Part shown: positions 32,093-39,558 of the stretch, piece after piece
How positions within the stretch are numbered: the first letter of the stretch is position 1
Layout: every line of letters begins with the position of its first letter
Assembly (NCBI RefSeq): GCF_000426185.1
Contig: NZ_AUEW01000001.1
Coordinates: 124,001 to 188,000, forward strand
DNA: 64,000 nt
Direction: 5' to 3'
Origin: Cellulomonas sp. URHD0024
Lineage (GTDB): Bacteria; Actinomycetota; Actinomycetes; Actinomycetales; Cellulomonadaceae
Made by a program: the position numbers and the translations under genes
The notes under the pieces: generated by a model
Told to the model about the DNA's origin: nothing
The model's input: only the letters and a program-made list of their open reading frames with translations
Database searches by the model: none

Positions 32093-32884
32093 TCAGGACC
32101 GTCTGCGGAGGAAGAACTCGCGCAGCACGGGCGCCAGCACGGCTGCCTCGACGTCGTGCGTCTGACCGTCGAGCGTCGTGCGCTCGCAGGCCGGCAACAG
32201 CTCGGCGACGGCCTGGCCGGCGGTCTGCAGGATCGAGGGGCTGGCTCCACCCGTCACGACGAGAGCCGGCGCGAGGATCGACCGCGTCAGCTCTCGTGGG
32301 ACCCGGCTGCCTGCCATGAGCGCGTTGTCGTACCCGAGGGTCGGCGCGATGGCCTCGAAGCGTTCCCAGCCGGGCTGTGCCCTCATGCCGGCCACAACCG
32401 GAGCCGGGACGCCGACGAACGACATGAACGCCGCGACCGCGTCTCCGCGACGGTGCTCGGCGAGCGCGGCCGTCAGCTCGGCCGTGTACTCCTCGGCGCG
32501 CTCCCGGAGGCCCGCCTCGGCCACGTACGGCGGCTCGTACAGCGCCAGGCGGGGGATGCCGGGTCTGGTGGCGGCGATCGCGAGGGCAAGTGCGCCGCCC
32601 GACGACATCGCGTAGACGCCGGCCGAGCCTCCGGCGACGTCGACCAGGGCGGCCAGGTCCTCGACCTCGCGCTCGACCGCGTAGGGAAGCGTGTCGGTGC
32701 TCTCGCCGCGGCCGCGGCGATCGTAGGTGTAGACGGTGAACGCGTCCTCCAGCAGGGCGGCCAGCGGGTCCATCGGTCCCGCGCCGCGGAAGCACATCGC
32801 GCCGTCGACGAGGACGAGCGGCGGGCCGTCTCCGGCGCGCGTGTAGGCGATCGTCGTGCCGTCCGGGGAGGTCAGTGTGCTCAC
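32093..32884 (-). CDS. Alpha/beta hydrolase in the ArsR operon
   Basis: A 263-residue hydrolase. It has TIAYTRAGDGPPLVLVDGAM, the fold's opening strand, then YTYDRRGRGESTD, a nucleophile elbow AMSSGGALA (Ser, with SG after it), and a histidine in GQTHDVEA. It is of the small MenH/lipase-type subgroup that accompanies ArsR-SRPBCC pairs. The GTG at 32884 overlaps the SRPBCC stop by four bases (GTGA), so it is the third gene of a tight operon. Confidence 0.85.
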   Translation of the reverse strand: MSTLTSPDGTTIAYTRAGDGPPLVLVDGAMCFRGAGPMDPLAALLEDAFTVYTYDRRGRGESTDTLPYAVEREVEDLAALVDVAGGSAGVYAMSSGGALALAIAATRPGIPRLALYEPPYVAEAGLRERAEEYTAELTAALAEHRRGDAVAAFMSFVGVPAPVVAGMRAQPGWERFEAIAPTLGYDNALMAGSRVPRELTRSILAPALVVTGGASPSILQTAGQAVAELLPACERTTLDGQTHDVEAAVLAPVLREFFLRRRS

Positions 32885-33312
32885 GTTCGTGCTCCGTCGA
32901 TGATGTAGGCGTCGAACCGGTCCAGGCTGGTGACGAACCCGGACTGCGCCGCGGGGCTCGCGATGGGGGCGGGCACCTTCTCCTGGTGGGTGACCACCTC
33001 GGTGCGGCCGTCGTGCAGGTCGACGAAGGTGATCGTGGTCAGCATCCCGTTGTCGGCGTCCTGCCACACGAGCCGGTCGGGGCGCTGGACCACGACGTAC
33101 ACGGCACGCATCGTGTACCTGCCGCCGTCGGCATCGTCGACCATCGTCGTCTCGAACACGCCGCCTGGGCGCAGGTCGACCGTGATGTTCTCGATCGGGG
33201 TTGTCGTGCCCTTCGGGCCCCAGAAGCGGGTGAGGTGCTCGGGCGTGGTCAGGCAGTCGAACAGCAGCCCGGGCGTCGCCCGGTGGATCCGTCGGAAGGT
33301 CAGCTCGGTCAC
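32881..33312 (-). CDS. SRPBCC-domain (AHSA1/CalC-like) protein
   Basis: A 143-residue START-like protein of the AHSA1 group: TFRRIHRATPGLLFDCLTTPEHLTRFWGPKGTT, the PGGVFETTM strand, and LHDGRTEVVTHQE are typical. Such proteins bind small hydrophobic ligands in a deep pocket. The GTG at 33312 overlaps the ArsR stop by four bases. ArsR + SRPBCC pairs of this kind are very common in actinobacteria; the ligand is unknown, and an environmental stress response is the usual guess. Confidence 0.9.
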   Translation of the reverse strand: MTELTFRRIHRATPGLLFDCLTTPEHLTRFWGPKGTTTPIENITVDLRPGGVFETTMVDDADGGRYTMRAVYVVVQRPDRLVWQDADNGMLTTITFVDLHDGRTEVVTHQEKVPAPIASPAAQSGFVTSLDRFDAYIIDGART

Positions 33313-33632
33313 AGCGTCTCCAGGTGCTCGGCGAGGCGGTCGTGCCGGTCGGCCCAGACCCGCCGGTTGGTCTCGATCCAGCCCACCGCCTCGGCCAGGC
33401 GCTCGGCGTCCAGCGAGCACGGCCGTGACTGCCCGATCCGCGACCGCGATATGAGCTGGGCCCGTTCGAGCACCAGGAGGTGCTTCGACACCGCCTGCTG
33501 CGACATCGCGAAGGGTTCGGCCAGCTGGTGCACCGTCGCGTCGCCGCGGGAGAGGCGTTCGAGGATCGCGCGGCGGGTGGGGTCCGCTAGGGCTGTGAAC
33601 ACCAGGCTCAGGTCGTCCTCCAGCACGGTCAT
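33309..33632 (-). CDS. ArsR-family winged-helix repressor
   Basis: A 107-residue regulator: VFTALADPTRRAILERLSRGDATVHQLAEPFAMSQQAVSKHLLVLERAQLISRSR covers the helix-turn-helix, and the C-terminal tail is charged. It has no metal-binding cysteines, so it belongs to the non-metal ArsR group paired with SRPBCC proteins rather than an arsenic sensor. ATG at 33632 sits directly after a leaderless promoter. It leads the three-gene operon. Confidence 0.93.
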   Translation of the reverse strand: MTVLEDDLSLVFTALADPTRRAILERLSRGDATVHQLAEPFAMSQQAVSKHLLVLERAQLISRSRIGQSRPCSLDAERLAEAVGWIETNRRVWADRHDRLAEHLETL

Positions 33633-33638
33633 GCGTCG

Positions 33639-33680
33639 AGGATATTCACAACTCGCACGTTGCACAACCCCCAGGTTGTG
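33639..33680 (-). promoter_or_regulatory. Leaderless promoter with overlapping ArsR operator
   Basis: On the minus strand TTGTGC (33662-33667) and TATCCT (33639-33644) are exactly 17 bases apart, and the ATG lies six bases after the -10. Over the promoter are CACAAC direct repeats at 33647-33652 and 33663-33668 (16 bases apart), and a perfect inverted repeat CACAACC-N4-GGTTGTG at 33663-33680. Binding here would block RNA polymerase, so autorepression by ArsR is expected. Confidence 0.7.
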
Positions 33681-33820
33681 GATCTCAGGTCGATCGCAGT
33701 GAGCAACCATGCCGGCCGCACACCTCCCTGATCTGCCGCCGCGAGAACGGGTCGCGTGCAGGTGCGACGAGTTCCGTGACGAGGCCATCCGGACGAGCGC
33801 CCGGACCGGGGGCCGGCCGC

Positions 33821-33826
33821 TACAGT
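33821..33826 (+). promoter_or_regulatory. -10 element of the DUF1269 gene
   Basis: TACAGT at 33821-33826 would start transcription near 33833, giving a 34-base leader with GAAGGA before the ATG. The -35 is poor. Confidence 0.4.
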
Positions 33827-33866
33827 CGGCTTTGCCCGGAACGTGCAGTCACACGAAGGAGCACAC

Positions 33867-34415
33867 ATGTCTGAGGACGCTGACAACGACATCGAGGCCT
33901 TCGCGGCCGTGAGCGATGGGGCGTACACGCTCCTCGTGGCCGATTTCGCGAGCATCGACACCGCCTGGGAGGCGTACGAGATCCTCAAGTCGATCGAGGA
34001 CGGACGCACCGTCGAGATCGAAGGCGTCGTCGTGGTCAAGCGCGAGGAGGACGGCAAGCTCGAGGTCCAGAAGGCGACCGACCACAGCACGAAGTCGGGC
34101 CTGAAGTGGGGTGTCGTGGGTGGGATCGCGCTGGGCGTGATCTTCCCGCCCTCGATCCTCGCCAGCGCCGCGGTCCTCGGTGGTGCCGGTGCCGGGGTCG
34201 GCAAGGTGCGCGAGCTGCGGAACAAGAACGAGCTGGCCAAGCAGCTCGAGGACGCGGTCCTTCCCGGTCACTCCGGTCTGGTGGCACTCGTCTCCGACCC
34301 CGGCGAGGTCGAGATCCGCAAGGCGTTGGACAAGGCCGAACGGATCGTCGAGGGTGCCATCGAGGACGTCGTCGCCAAGGACATCAAGGCTGCGGCCAAG
34401 GACGCGGAGGCCTAG
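33867..34415 (+). CDS. DUF1269 membrane-associated protein
   Basis: A 182-residue protein of the DUF1269 type: an N-terminal alpha/beta half (TLLVADFASIDTAWEAYEILKSI ... IEGVVVVKREEDGKLEVQ), then a glycine-rich hydrophobic hairpin (KWGVVGGIALGVIFPPSILASAAVLGGAGAGVG, about 90-125), and a second alpha/beta half with LVALVSDPGE. The glycine-zipper-like hairpin should insert in the membrane. ATG 33867 with GAAGGA nine bases upstream. Function unknown. It ends in a strong terminator. Confidence 0.88.
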   Translation: MSEDADNDIEAFAAVSDGAYTLLVADFASIDTAWEAYEILKSIEDGRTVEIEGVVVVKREEDGKLEVQKATDHSTKSGLKWGVVGGIALGVIFPPSILASAAVLGGAGAGVGKVRELRNKNELAKQLEDAVLPGHSGLVALVSDPGEVEIRKALDKAERIVEGAIEDVVAKDIKAAAKDAEA

Positions 34416-34430
34416 CCCGCTTCGAGGCGA

Positions 34431-34468
34431 CGGACGATGCCCCGGGCCGTGGCCCGGGGCATCGTCCG
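34431..34468. terminator. Perfect 18-bp hairpin between convergent genes
   Basis: cggacgatgccccgggcc at 34431-34448 and its exact reverse complement at 34451-34468, followed on the plus strand by TT. It starts 16 bases after the DUF1269 stop and ends ten bases before the end of the opposite gene, so it works for both. Confidence 0.9.
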
Positions 34469-34477
34469 TTCAGGAGC

Positions 34478-36691
34478 TCACTCGATGCAGAACCCGATGT
34501 TGACGGACAGCGCGCGGCCCGTCGTGACCGAGTCGATGATCGCCCGGTCGGACGTCCACAGCTGCAGGACGTACCCGCACGGTGTGAGGTGCTGGGTGTC
34601 GAGCGACCACGTCGAACCGAACGGGGCCTGCGAGGTCGGGATCGATACCGACGTGGACAGATCGTTCGCGGGCAGCGCGGTCGGCAGGAGGTCGAACCAC
34701 CACTGGGAGAACCAGGTGTCGTGCGCGTCGAACGTCCCGTGGATCGTCATCCCCTGCGTGAACTTGCCGCAGCCCTGAGCCGACAGCTGACCGGGGTCGA
34801 CGGCAAGGTGTGCCGAGTTGTCCGGGTCCGCGGACGCCGTGGCCAGCGTGTTGTCCAGCTGGAACAGCTGGGAGTCGACCACTGTGCTCGTGCTCTGCAG
34901 CTCGAGCTCGACCTGCCACACGTCGTCGCCCGAGGTGTTGATGTACCCGAGGGTGCCGAGCGTGTTGGCGTTCCAGGCCGGCCACTCGGTCCAGCCGTCC
35001 AGACCCGGCGTGACCCAGCTGCCGACGGCGGCCGAGTTCACGACGAAGAACGGGGCCATGACCGGTGTGGGCATGCCGCCGACAGTCGCGTTGTGGACCA
35101 GGAGCCGGTACTTGGTCCCGTACAGCGCAGGGTCCGTCGGGCCGTGCACGGTGACGCGTCCGGCGAACGGGCAGCCGCGCGAGTCGAGCACAGCGCCGTT
35201 GTAGGCGATGTGCGCGACAGGTTCGGTGACGCCGGTGACCGGGTTGATCTCGGTGGTCGCCACGCCGCCGACGATCGTCATCCGAGCGGTGCCGTCGTAG
35301 CCCGGTCCGGGCAGGACGTGCACGATCGAGTCGAGCCGGTTGCCCCAGTGCGGGACGTCGTCCGGGTTGGTGGTCGACGGAGGTGTGTTCCAGGAGAGCA
35401 CCGCGCGCACCTTGTGCAGCCCGGGCTCGGTGCACAGCCGCCGGTACCGGTCGACGTCGAGCGGAAGGATGGCTGCGTACGACAGCCCGCCGCCGGGCAT
35501 CGAGATGTAGTCGTGAGCGCCGACCTTCACGGTGCCCAGATACGTGTACGCGCAGTCGTCGTCGAAGTCCCCCCAGAACGAGACGTACTCGGTCGACCCG
35601 GCGGAGCAGGGCGGACCGGAGAACCCGGTGGGTCGCTTGACCCGGTAGGTCGCGACGAGCGTGCGTGCCGCGTCGTCGAGGCCGAGGCACTCCAGCTCCT
35701 CGTACGTCGTGTCACCTTTGCCGTCGGAGAGCTTCGCGAGGATGTCGCCCCAGTCGAGCTGGATCTTCGTGTAGGCGAGAGAGGTGGTGGCCACGGTGTT
35801 CTGGGTCATCGCGCTGCTGAGGGCCGACGACGACTCTGCCGCGGCGAACCGGTGCGGCGGCACCGGCTCGAGTGCCAGCCGGGCGACGCGCTTGTCGACG
35901 GCCTTCTCCGCGAGGACCTTGAGCTTGTCGGGGGAGTAGAGGCGCGACAGCACGTTCACCGACAGCGGCACGGGGTCGGGTCCCACGGGCGGTAGCGGCT
36001 GCGGGTTGAGCGCCACGGGCCCGACCGGGTCCGGCTCCGGGATGGGGACGGGCACGAACTCCTGGTCGACGAGCTCAGCCAGGACCTTGGGGTCGATCTG
36101 CAGAGCCGGTCCGACGTCGACCACGTCGGGCAGGTGGAAGATCCGGCGCGGCCGGATCTGGATCGTGTCGTCCTGGACCTCGCCCCAGACCGGCGGGTAG
36201 CTCGGGTCGCCGGGCGTGGGCTGGTGCTCCCACGACAGGATCGCCCGCACCCGCGGCAGCACGGGCGTCAGGCAGAACTTGCGCAGCGGTTTGAGGTCCA
36301 CGCCGGCGACGGCGATGTACGGGTGGTCGGGCGCACCCGTGCACTCGCGGCCCAGCGGGACGTCGAAGACGCGGGCCGCGGAGGCCCCGGCGTCGACCCA
36401 TCCCGACCCGAAGTCGACGAAGAACCGAACCCACTCGACGGAGCCGTGTGTACACGGTCCGCCGGAGTAGCCGTACTCCCGCTTGATGACGATCGTGGCC
36501 TCGAGCCTGTCCAGCTCGGGGCTGTAGGAGACGCACCCGATCTCTTCGTACGCGGTGTCGCCCTGCTTCGGTTCGATGACCGGGAGCAGCTCGGCGAGGA
36601 CCTTGTCGGTGAGCGTCCCGAAGTGGTTCGGGTTCGCGGTGATGAACCGGCGGAACTGCGATCGTGCCGGCTCGACGACGACGTCAGGCAT
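34478..36691 (-). CDS. Duplicated-domain protein of unknown function
   Basis: A 737-residue protein with no signal peptide and no known domain. It has two copies of a ~155-residue unit: residues about 25-185 and 305-465. Aligned landmarks are the GDTxYEE + C pair (YEEIGCVSYS / YEELECLGLD), the strand LEATIVIKREYGYSGGPC / LVATYRVKRPTGFSGPPC, VEWVRFFVDF / TEYVSFWGDF, then LKPLRKFCLTPVLPRVRAILSWE / VDRYRRLCTEPGLHKVRAVLSWN, each with a cysteine before a PxLxxVRAxLSW strand. Cysteines are well conserved between copies. Residues 465-737 are a third, different beta-rich part. Start: two ATGs (36697, 36691); the second is at a better distance from AGAGGGG. I do not know its function. Confidence 0.8.
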   Translation of the reverse strand: MPDVVVEPARSQFRRFITANPNHFGTLTDKVLAELLPVIEPKQGDTAYEEIGCVSYSPELDRLEATIVIKREYGYSGGPCTHGSVEWVRFFVDFGSGWVDAGASAARVFDVPLGRECTGAPDHPYIAVAGVDLKPLRKFCLTPVLPRVRAILSWEHQPTPGDPSYPPVWGEVQDDTIQIRPRRIFHLPDVVDVGPALQIDPKVLAELVDQEFVPVPIPEPDPVGPVALNPQPLPPVGPDPVPLSVNVLSRLYSPDKLKVLAEKAVDKRVARLALEPVPPHRFAAAESSSALSSAMTQNTVATTSLAYTKIQLDWGDILAKLSDGKGDTTYEELECLGLDDAARTLVATYRVKRPTGFSGPPCSAGSTEYVSFWGDFDDDCAYTYLGTVKVGAHDYISMPGGGLSYAAILPLDVDRYRRLCTEPGLHKVRAVLSWNTPPSTTNPDDVPHWGNRLDSIVHVLPGPGYDGTARMTIVGGVATTEINPVTGVTEPVAHIAYNGAVLDSRGCPFAGRVTVHGPTDPALYGTKYRLLVHNATVGGMPTPVMAPFFVVNSAAVGSWVTPGLDGWTEWPAWNANTLGTLGYINTSGDDVWQVELELQSTSTVVDSQLFQLDNTLATASADPDNSAHLAVDPGQLSAQGCGKFTQGMTIHGTFDAHDTWFSQWWFDLLPTALPANDLSTSVSIPTSQAPFGSTWSLDTQHLTPCGYVLQLWTSDRAIIDSVTTGRALSVNIGFCIE

Positions 36692-36698
36692 CTGCATT

Positions 36699-36786
36699 CC
36701 CCTCTCGACGTGCTGCGGGCGGTCGCCCGCAGCCCGGCAGGGCGCGTGCCAGGAGCGCCACGCGTCGAGCCGTCAATCGAGAGGGG
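36699..36786 (-). promoter_or_regulatory. Structured leader that may hide the ribosome binding site
   Basis: On the minus strand CCCCTCTCGA (36777-36786) is the exact complement of TCGAGAGGGG (36699-36708), the latter being the ribosome binding site of the duplicated-domain protein. Between them sits a perfect 9-bp hairpin GCTGCGGGC-GGTC-GCCCGCAGC at 36712-36733. If paired, the 10-bp outer stem sequesters the Shine-Dalgarno sequence. This would let a ligand, protein or translation signal turn the gene on. Confidence 0.65.
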
Positions 36787-36818
36787 TGTCCCGGCCGCGC
36801 GACGGGTCGGTTCGAGGC

Positions 36819-36832
36819 GGGTGAAAACACCC
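36819..36832. terminator. Small hairpin after the MarR gene
   Basis: GGGTG and CACCC around AAAA at 36819-36832, ten bases after the MarR stop on the minus strand. Short stem; could be a weak terminator or simply part of the leader of the next gene. Confidence 0.35.
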
Positions 36833-36841
36833 ATGACGCCC

Positions 36842-37330
36842 TTATCGCGCGTCGATGCCCGTGGCCAGGTGGCCGGCAGGGTCGAGCCTTTTCAGGATCC
36901 GGGCCGTGATGCGGTCGAGGTCGGCGATGTCCGAGTCGCTCAACGGGCCGATCACCAGATCCTTGACCAGTGAGACGTGCCCCGGCGCCGCGGCGACGAC
37001 CGTGCGCCGACCCTCGGCCGTGAGGACCGCGTTCGTGGCACGCCGGTCGGTCGGGCAGGGAACGCGCTGGACGAGGCCGCGCTGCGCCAGGCGCGAGACG
37101 ACGTGCGACAGCCGAGCGAGGGTCGCGTTCGTCCGGGCGGCGAGAGCCGTCATGCGCAAGGTGTGCTCGGGCGCCTCGGAGAGCATCGCCAGCGTGAAGT
37201 ACTCGAAGTGGCTCAGGTCGGAGTCGCGCTTCAGCTGAGTCTCCAGTGCGCCCGGCAGGAGCTCGACCACGGCGGCGAGCTGCTTCCAGGCGTGCAGCTG
37301 CTGGTCAGTGAGCCAGCGGTCGTCGTCCAC
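36842..37330 (-). CDS. MarR-family transcriptional regulator
   Basis: A 162-residue winged-helix regulator: FEYFTLAMLSEAPEHTLRMTALAARTNATLARLSHVVSRLAQRGLVQRVPCPTDRRATNAVLTAEG covers the helix-turn-helix and wing, and long N- and C-terminal helices form the dimer. It starts with GTG at 37330, six bases after a -10, thus leaderless. Typical members sense phenolic or oxidative signals; target genes unknown but the divergent-free context suggests autoregulation. The next gene downstream on the same strand is the duplicated-domain protein. Confidence 0.92.
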   Translation of the reverse strand: MDDDRWLTDQQLHAWKQLAAVVELLPGALETQLKRDSDLSHFEYFTLAMLSEAPEHTLRMTALAARTNATLARLSHVVSRLAQRGLVQRVPCPTDRRATNAVLTAEGRRTVVAAAPGHVSLVKDLVIGPLSDSDIADLDRITARILKRLDPAGHLATGIDAR

Positions 37331-37336
37331 GACCGG

Positions 37337-37365
37337 AGCCTAACGATTACTTGATGCTACAAGCA
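37337..37365 (-). promoter_or_regulatory. Leaderless MarR promoter and operator
   Basis: TAGGCT on the minus strand (37337-37342) lies six bases before the GTG start. Upstream is CTTG-N6-CAAG (37350-37363), a perfect palindrome that also contains ATGCT-N3-AGCAT (37353-37365). It overlaps the -35 region and the end of the sigma factor gene (stop at 37357), so MarR may bind here to repress itself. Confidence 0.6.
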
Positions 37366-38298
37366 TTCGATGAACGCTGGAAGCCCGAACGGCCGCCAGA
37401 GGTCGTCGTCGAGAAAGCGGGTGACGGCCCCGACCCGGTCGCCGGCCAGGGTGACGACGAGCAGCCCGCCCCAGGCGCCGCCGAGGTAGCAGCCGAACGC
37501 CGGCTGGCCGTTCGCGCTCGTGGGTTCCAGGCTGAGCTCGCTGTTGCCGTGCCAGGTCCAGCTCGCGCTCAAGAAGGCGCTGATGTCGGCGAGGCCCTCG
37601 TACTCGTGGGGGGCCGGTGGCATCGACCAGGTCGCGTGCTCCGCGAGCAGCGCGACGACCCGAGGGATGTCCCGCGCGACGAAGGCGTCGGCGAACCGGT
37701 CCACGAGGTCCGGCGACGGCGCGACCGTGACCGGGGTCCTGGACGCCAGGCGTGCGCGCCCGCGCTGCAGCAGTCCTTTCACAGCCAGCGGCGTCGCTCC
37801 GAGGATGTCGGCTACCTCGTCCGGCGAGAAGTCGAGCACGTCGCAGAGCACGACGCCGGCCAGCTGTCGCGGTGGAAGGTGCTGCAGCGCGGTCACGAAG
37901 GCGAGCGAGACGTCGTCTCGAGCGTCCTGCCGGCTGGTCGGGTCGGCATCGAGCCAGTCCGTCGGGCACGGCTGCAGCCACGTGATCTCGCCGCGCCTCG
38001 TCGGCTCAGGCACGTCGAAGGGCGGGACCGGCGCGGCCGGCCGACGACGCCCGGCGCGCAGCAGGTTCAGGCAGGTCCGCGTCGCGATGGTGTACAGCCA
38101 GGTGCGGACCGACGACCGTCCCTCGAACAGTGGCAGGCCTCGCCACGCAGCGACCAGGACGTCCTGCAGCGCGTCCTCGGCGTCGGTCGACGACCCGAGG
38201 ATCCGGTAGCAGTGCAGCCGCAGCTCGCCCAGGTGCGGCTGGACGAGCGCAGTGAAGTCGGCATCCTGTTCCGGGCTCACCTCGACGGTCGGCGGCAT
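37357..38298 (-). CDS. ECF-type sigma factor with SnoaL-like C-terminal domain
   Basis: A 313-residue sigma factor. Region 2 reads LHCYRILGSSTDAEDALQDVLVAAWRGLPLFEGRSSVRTWLYTIATRTCLNLLR (about 29-82), region 4 LPPRQLAGVVLCDVLDFSPDEVADILGATPLAVKGLLQRGRARL (about 141-184). The last ~120 residues are an NTF2/SnoaL-like domain (FADAFVARDIPRVVALLAEHATWSMPP...), as in the SigG/TIGR02960-like group; that domain is thought to regulate the sigma factor in place of an anti-sigma factor. ATG at 38298, six bases after a -10. Confidence 0.9.
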   Translation of the reverse strand: MPPTVEVSPEQDADFTALVQPHLGELRLHCYRILGSSTDAEDALQDVLVAAWRGLPLFEGRSSVRTWLYTIATRTCLNLLRAGRRRPAAPVPPFDVPEPTRRGEITWLQPCPTDWLDADPTSRQDARDDVSLAFVTALQHLPPRQLAGVVLCDVLDFSPDEVADILGATPLAVKGLLQRGRARLASRTPVTVAPSPDLVDRFADAFVARDIPRVVALLAEHATWSMPPAPHEYEGLADISAFLSASWTWHGNSELSLEPTSANGQPAFGCYLGGAWGGLLVVTLAGDRVGAVTRFLDDDLWRPFGLPAFIECL

Positions 38299-38304
38299 GG
38301 CGGC

Positions 38305-38310
38305 AGTATC
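38305..38310 (-). promoter_or_regulatory. -10 box of the sigma factor gene
   Basis: GATACT on the minus strand (38305-38310), six bases in front of the ATG, gives a leaderless transcript. The divergent 81-base gap holds the promoter of the NTF2 gene too (TATCCCTACG around 38338-38348 in plus sense). Confidence 0.45.
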
Positions 38311-38379
38311 CGCGTTCCGTCTGACACGCGCCCGGTGTCTATCCCTACGTCGGCACGATCACGTCAGCGGGAGGTCAGC

Positions 38380-38748
38380 ATGCGCACAGCACAGAAAGCA
38401 CTGGAGACGTCGCTCGCCTACTTCACGGCCTGGTCCGGCGGCGACATGGACGCCGCACTGAGGCACGTCAGCCCGGACGTCGTCGTCATCGCGCCGCCGG
38501 GCCGGTTCGAGGGCGCGGACGAGCTTCGTCGATTCATGGAGCCGTTCTCGCGCACGGTCATCACGTCGGCGGTGGTCTCGGGCTTCGGCGACGACGACAC
38601 CGCGCTCCTCTACTACGACACCTCGACCGAGGTCGTCGCGTCGGCTCCCGCTGCCGAGCGGCACACCGTCGTGGACGGGCTGATCACCGAGCTGCGGATC
38701 GTGTTCGACCGGCTCCCTTTCGAGCAGGCCCGAGCCGCCCGGGTCTGA
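38380..38748 (+). CDS. NTF2/SnoaL-like domain protein
   Basis: A 122-residue cone-shaped fold protein: TSLAYFTAWSGGDMDAALRHVSPDVVVIAPPGRFEGADELRRFMEPFSRTV is the family pattern, with ITELRIVFDRLPF at the end. It has a good GGGAGG ribosome binding site six bases before the ATG. Divergent from the sigma factor, whose own C-terminal domain is of the same fold, so it may be a target or modulator of that sigma factor; no catalytic residues are certain. Confidence 0.88.
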   Translation: MRTAQKALETSLAYFTAWSGGDMDAALRHVSPDVVVIAPPGRFEGADELRRFMEPFSRTVITSAVVSGFGDDDTALLYYDTSTEVVASAPAAERHTVVDGLITELRIVFDRLPFEQARAARV

Positions 38749-38807
38749 CCGTCGCCGGGGTCGGGGTCTCCTCCTCGCCGCGCCGGCTGCGGTGGACCTC
38801 GAACGAC

Positions 38808-39467
38808 TCACTTCATGACGTTGACGGCGCGGGACAGGACCACCGCGAACGTGGCGATCGAGACGAATGACTCCCAGGTCATCAACGCCTTCGCGGTGCG
38901 GGTCAGCGGCATCGTGTCGGTCGGCGAGAACGCGACGAGGTTGGTGATGCCGACGTAGAGGTAGTCGAGGAACCGCGGCTGCCAGCTGTCGAACTGGTCC
39001 GAGTACTCGCGGATCGCGTCCTGCGTGAACCAGAACGACATCAGCTCGGGTTCCGGCAGGATCCGACCGTTCGGGCCGCCGCGGTCGAGCTGCCAGAACA
39101 GGAGCCCGAACCCCACGGCGAGGACGACGAGGATCTGCGACCCCTCGGCGAACATCTGCTGCACGCTCACGGGCTTGACCTCGAGCACGTCGGCGATCAT
39201 GAGCGCCGCCGACGAGGTCGCGGAGACGCAGAGCGTGATCGCGAGGGCGTACCGCACGATGCCCGCGCGACGTCGCTCCGCGGGCACGACGCCGTCGACG
39301 GCGATGAGCGTGATCGCGAGGACCAGCTCGATCATGGGCACGACGAAGCGGCCCCCGACGGCGATGCGGTCGCGCATCAGCACCTGCGAGAGCACGGCGA
39401 CGGCGACGGCGCTCAAGGGCGCGAGCCGGGTGCCGACGGTCGGGTACGGCGCCGGCGACTCGGTCAC
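38808..39467 (-). CDS. Channel-like integral membrane protein
   Basis: A 219-residue protein with about five to six hydrophobic helices and a pore-like loop DYLYVGITNLVAFSPTDTMPLT near residues 173-194. The segment SFTNxTAFSPTD...PLTR is recognised in a bacterial family resembling the two-helix ion channel fold (Ion_trans_2), but the canonical GYG filter is not present, so potassium conductance is not established. The GTG at 39467 follows GGAAGGC. Stands alone in the minus orientation. Confidence 0.75.
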   Translation of the reverse strand: MTESPAPYPTVGTRLAPLSAVAVAVLSQVLMRDRIAVGGRFVVPMIELVLAITLIAVDGVVPAERRRAGIVRYALAITLCVSATSSAALMIADVLEVKPVSVQQMFAEGSQILVVLAVGFGLLFWQLDRGGPNGRILPEPELMSFWFTQDAIREYSDQFDSWQPRFLDYLYVGITNLVAFSPTDTMPLTRTAKALMTWESFVSIATFAVVLSRAVNVMK

Positions 39468-39546
39468 GGGGCTGCCTTCCACTCGGGACAGCGCCAGTCC
39501 ACCACGTCCTGCACGATCCCGGGGTGGATGTGCGCGAAGCATCCCG

Positions 39547-39552
39547 TAGCCT
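39547..39552 (+). promoter_or_regulatory. -10 box of the HNH-like gene
   Basis: TAGCCT at 39547-39552, six bases before the ATG at 39559, gives a leaderless transcript; no Shine-Dalgarno sequence is present. Confidence 0.5.
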
Positions 39553-39558
39553 CCGGGC

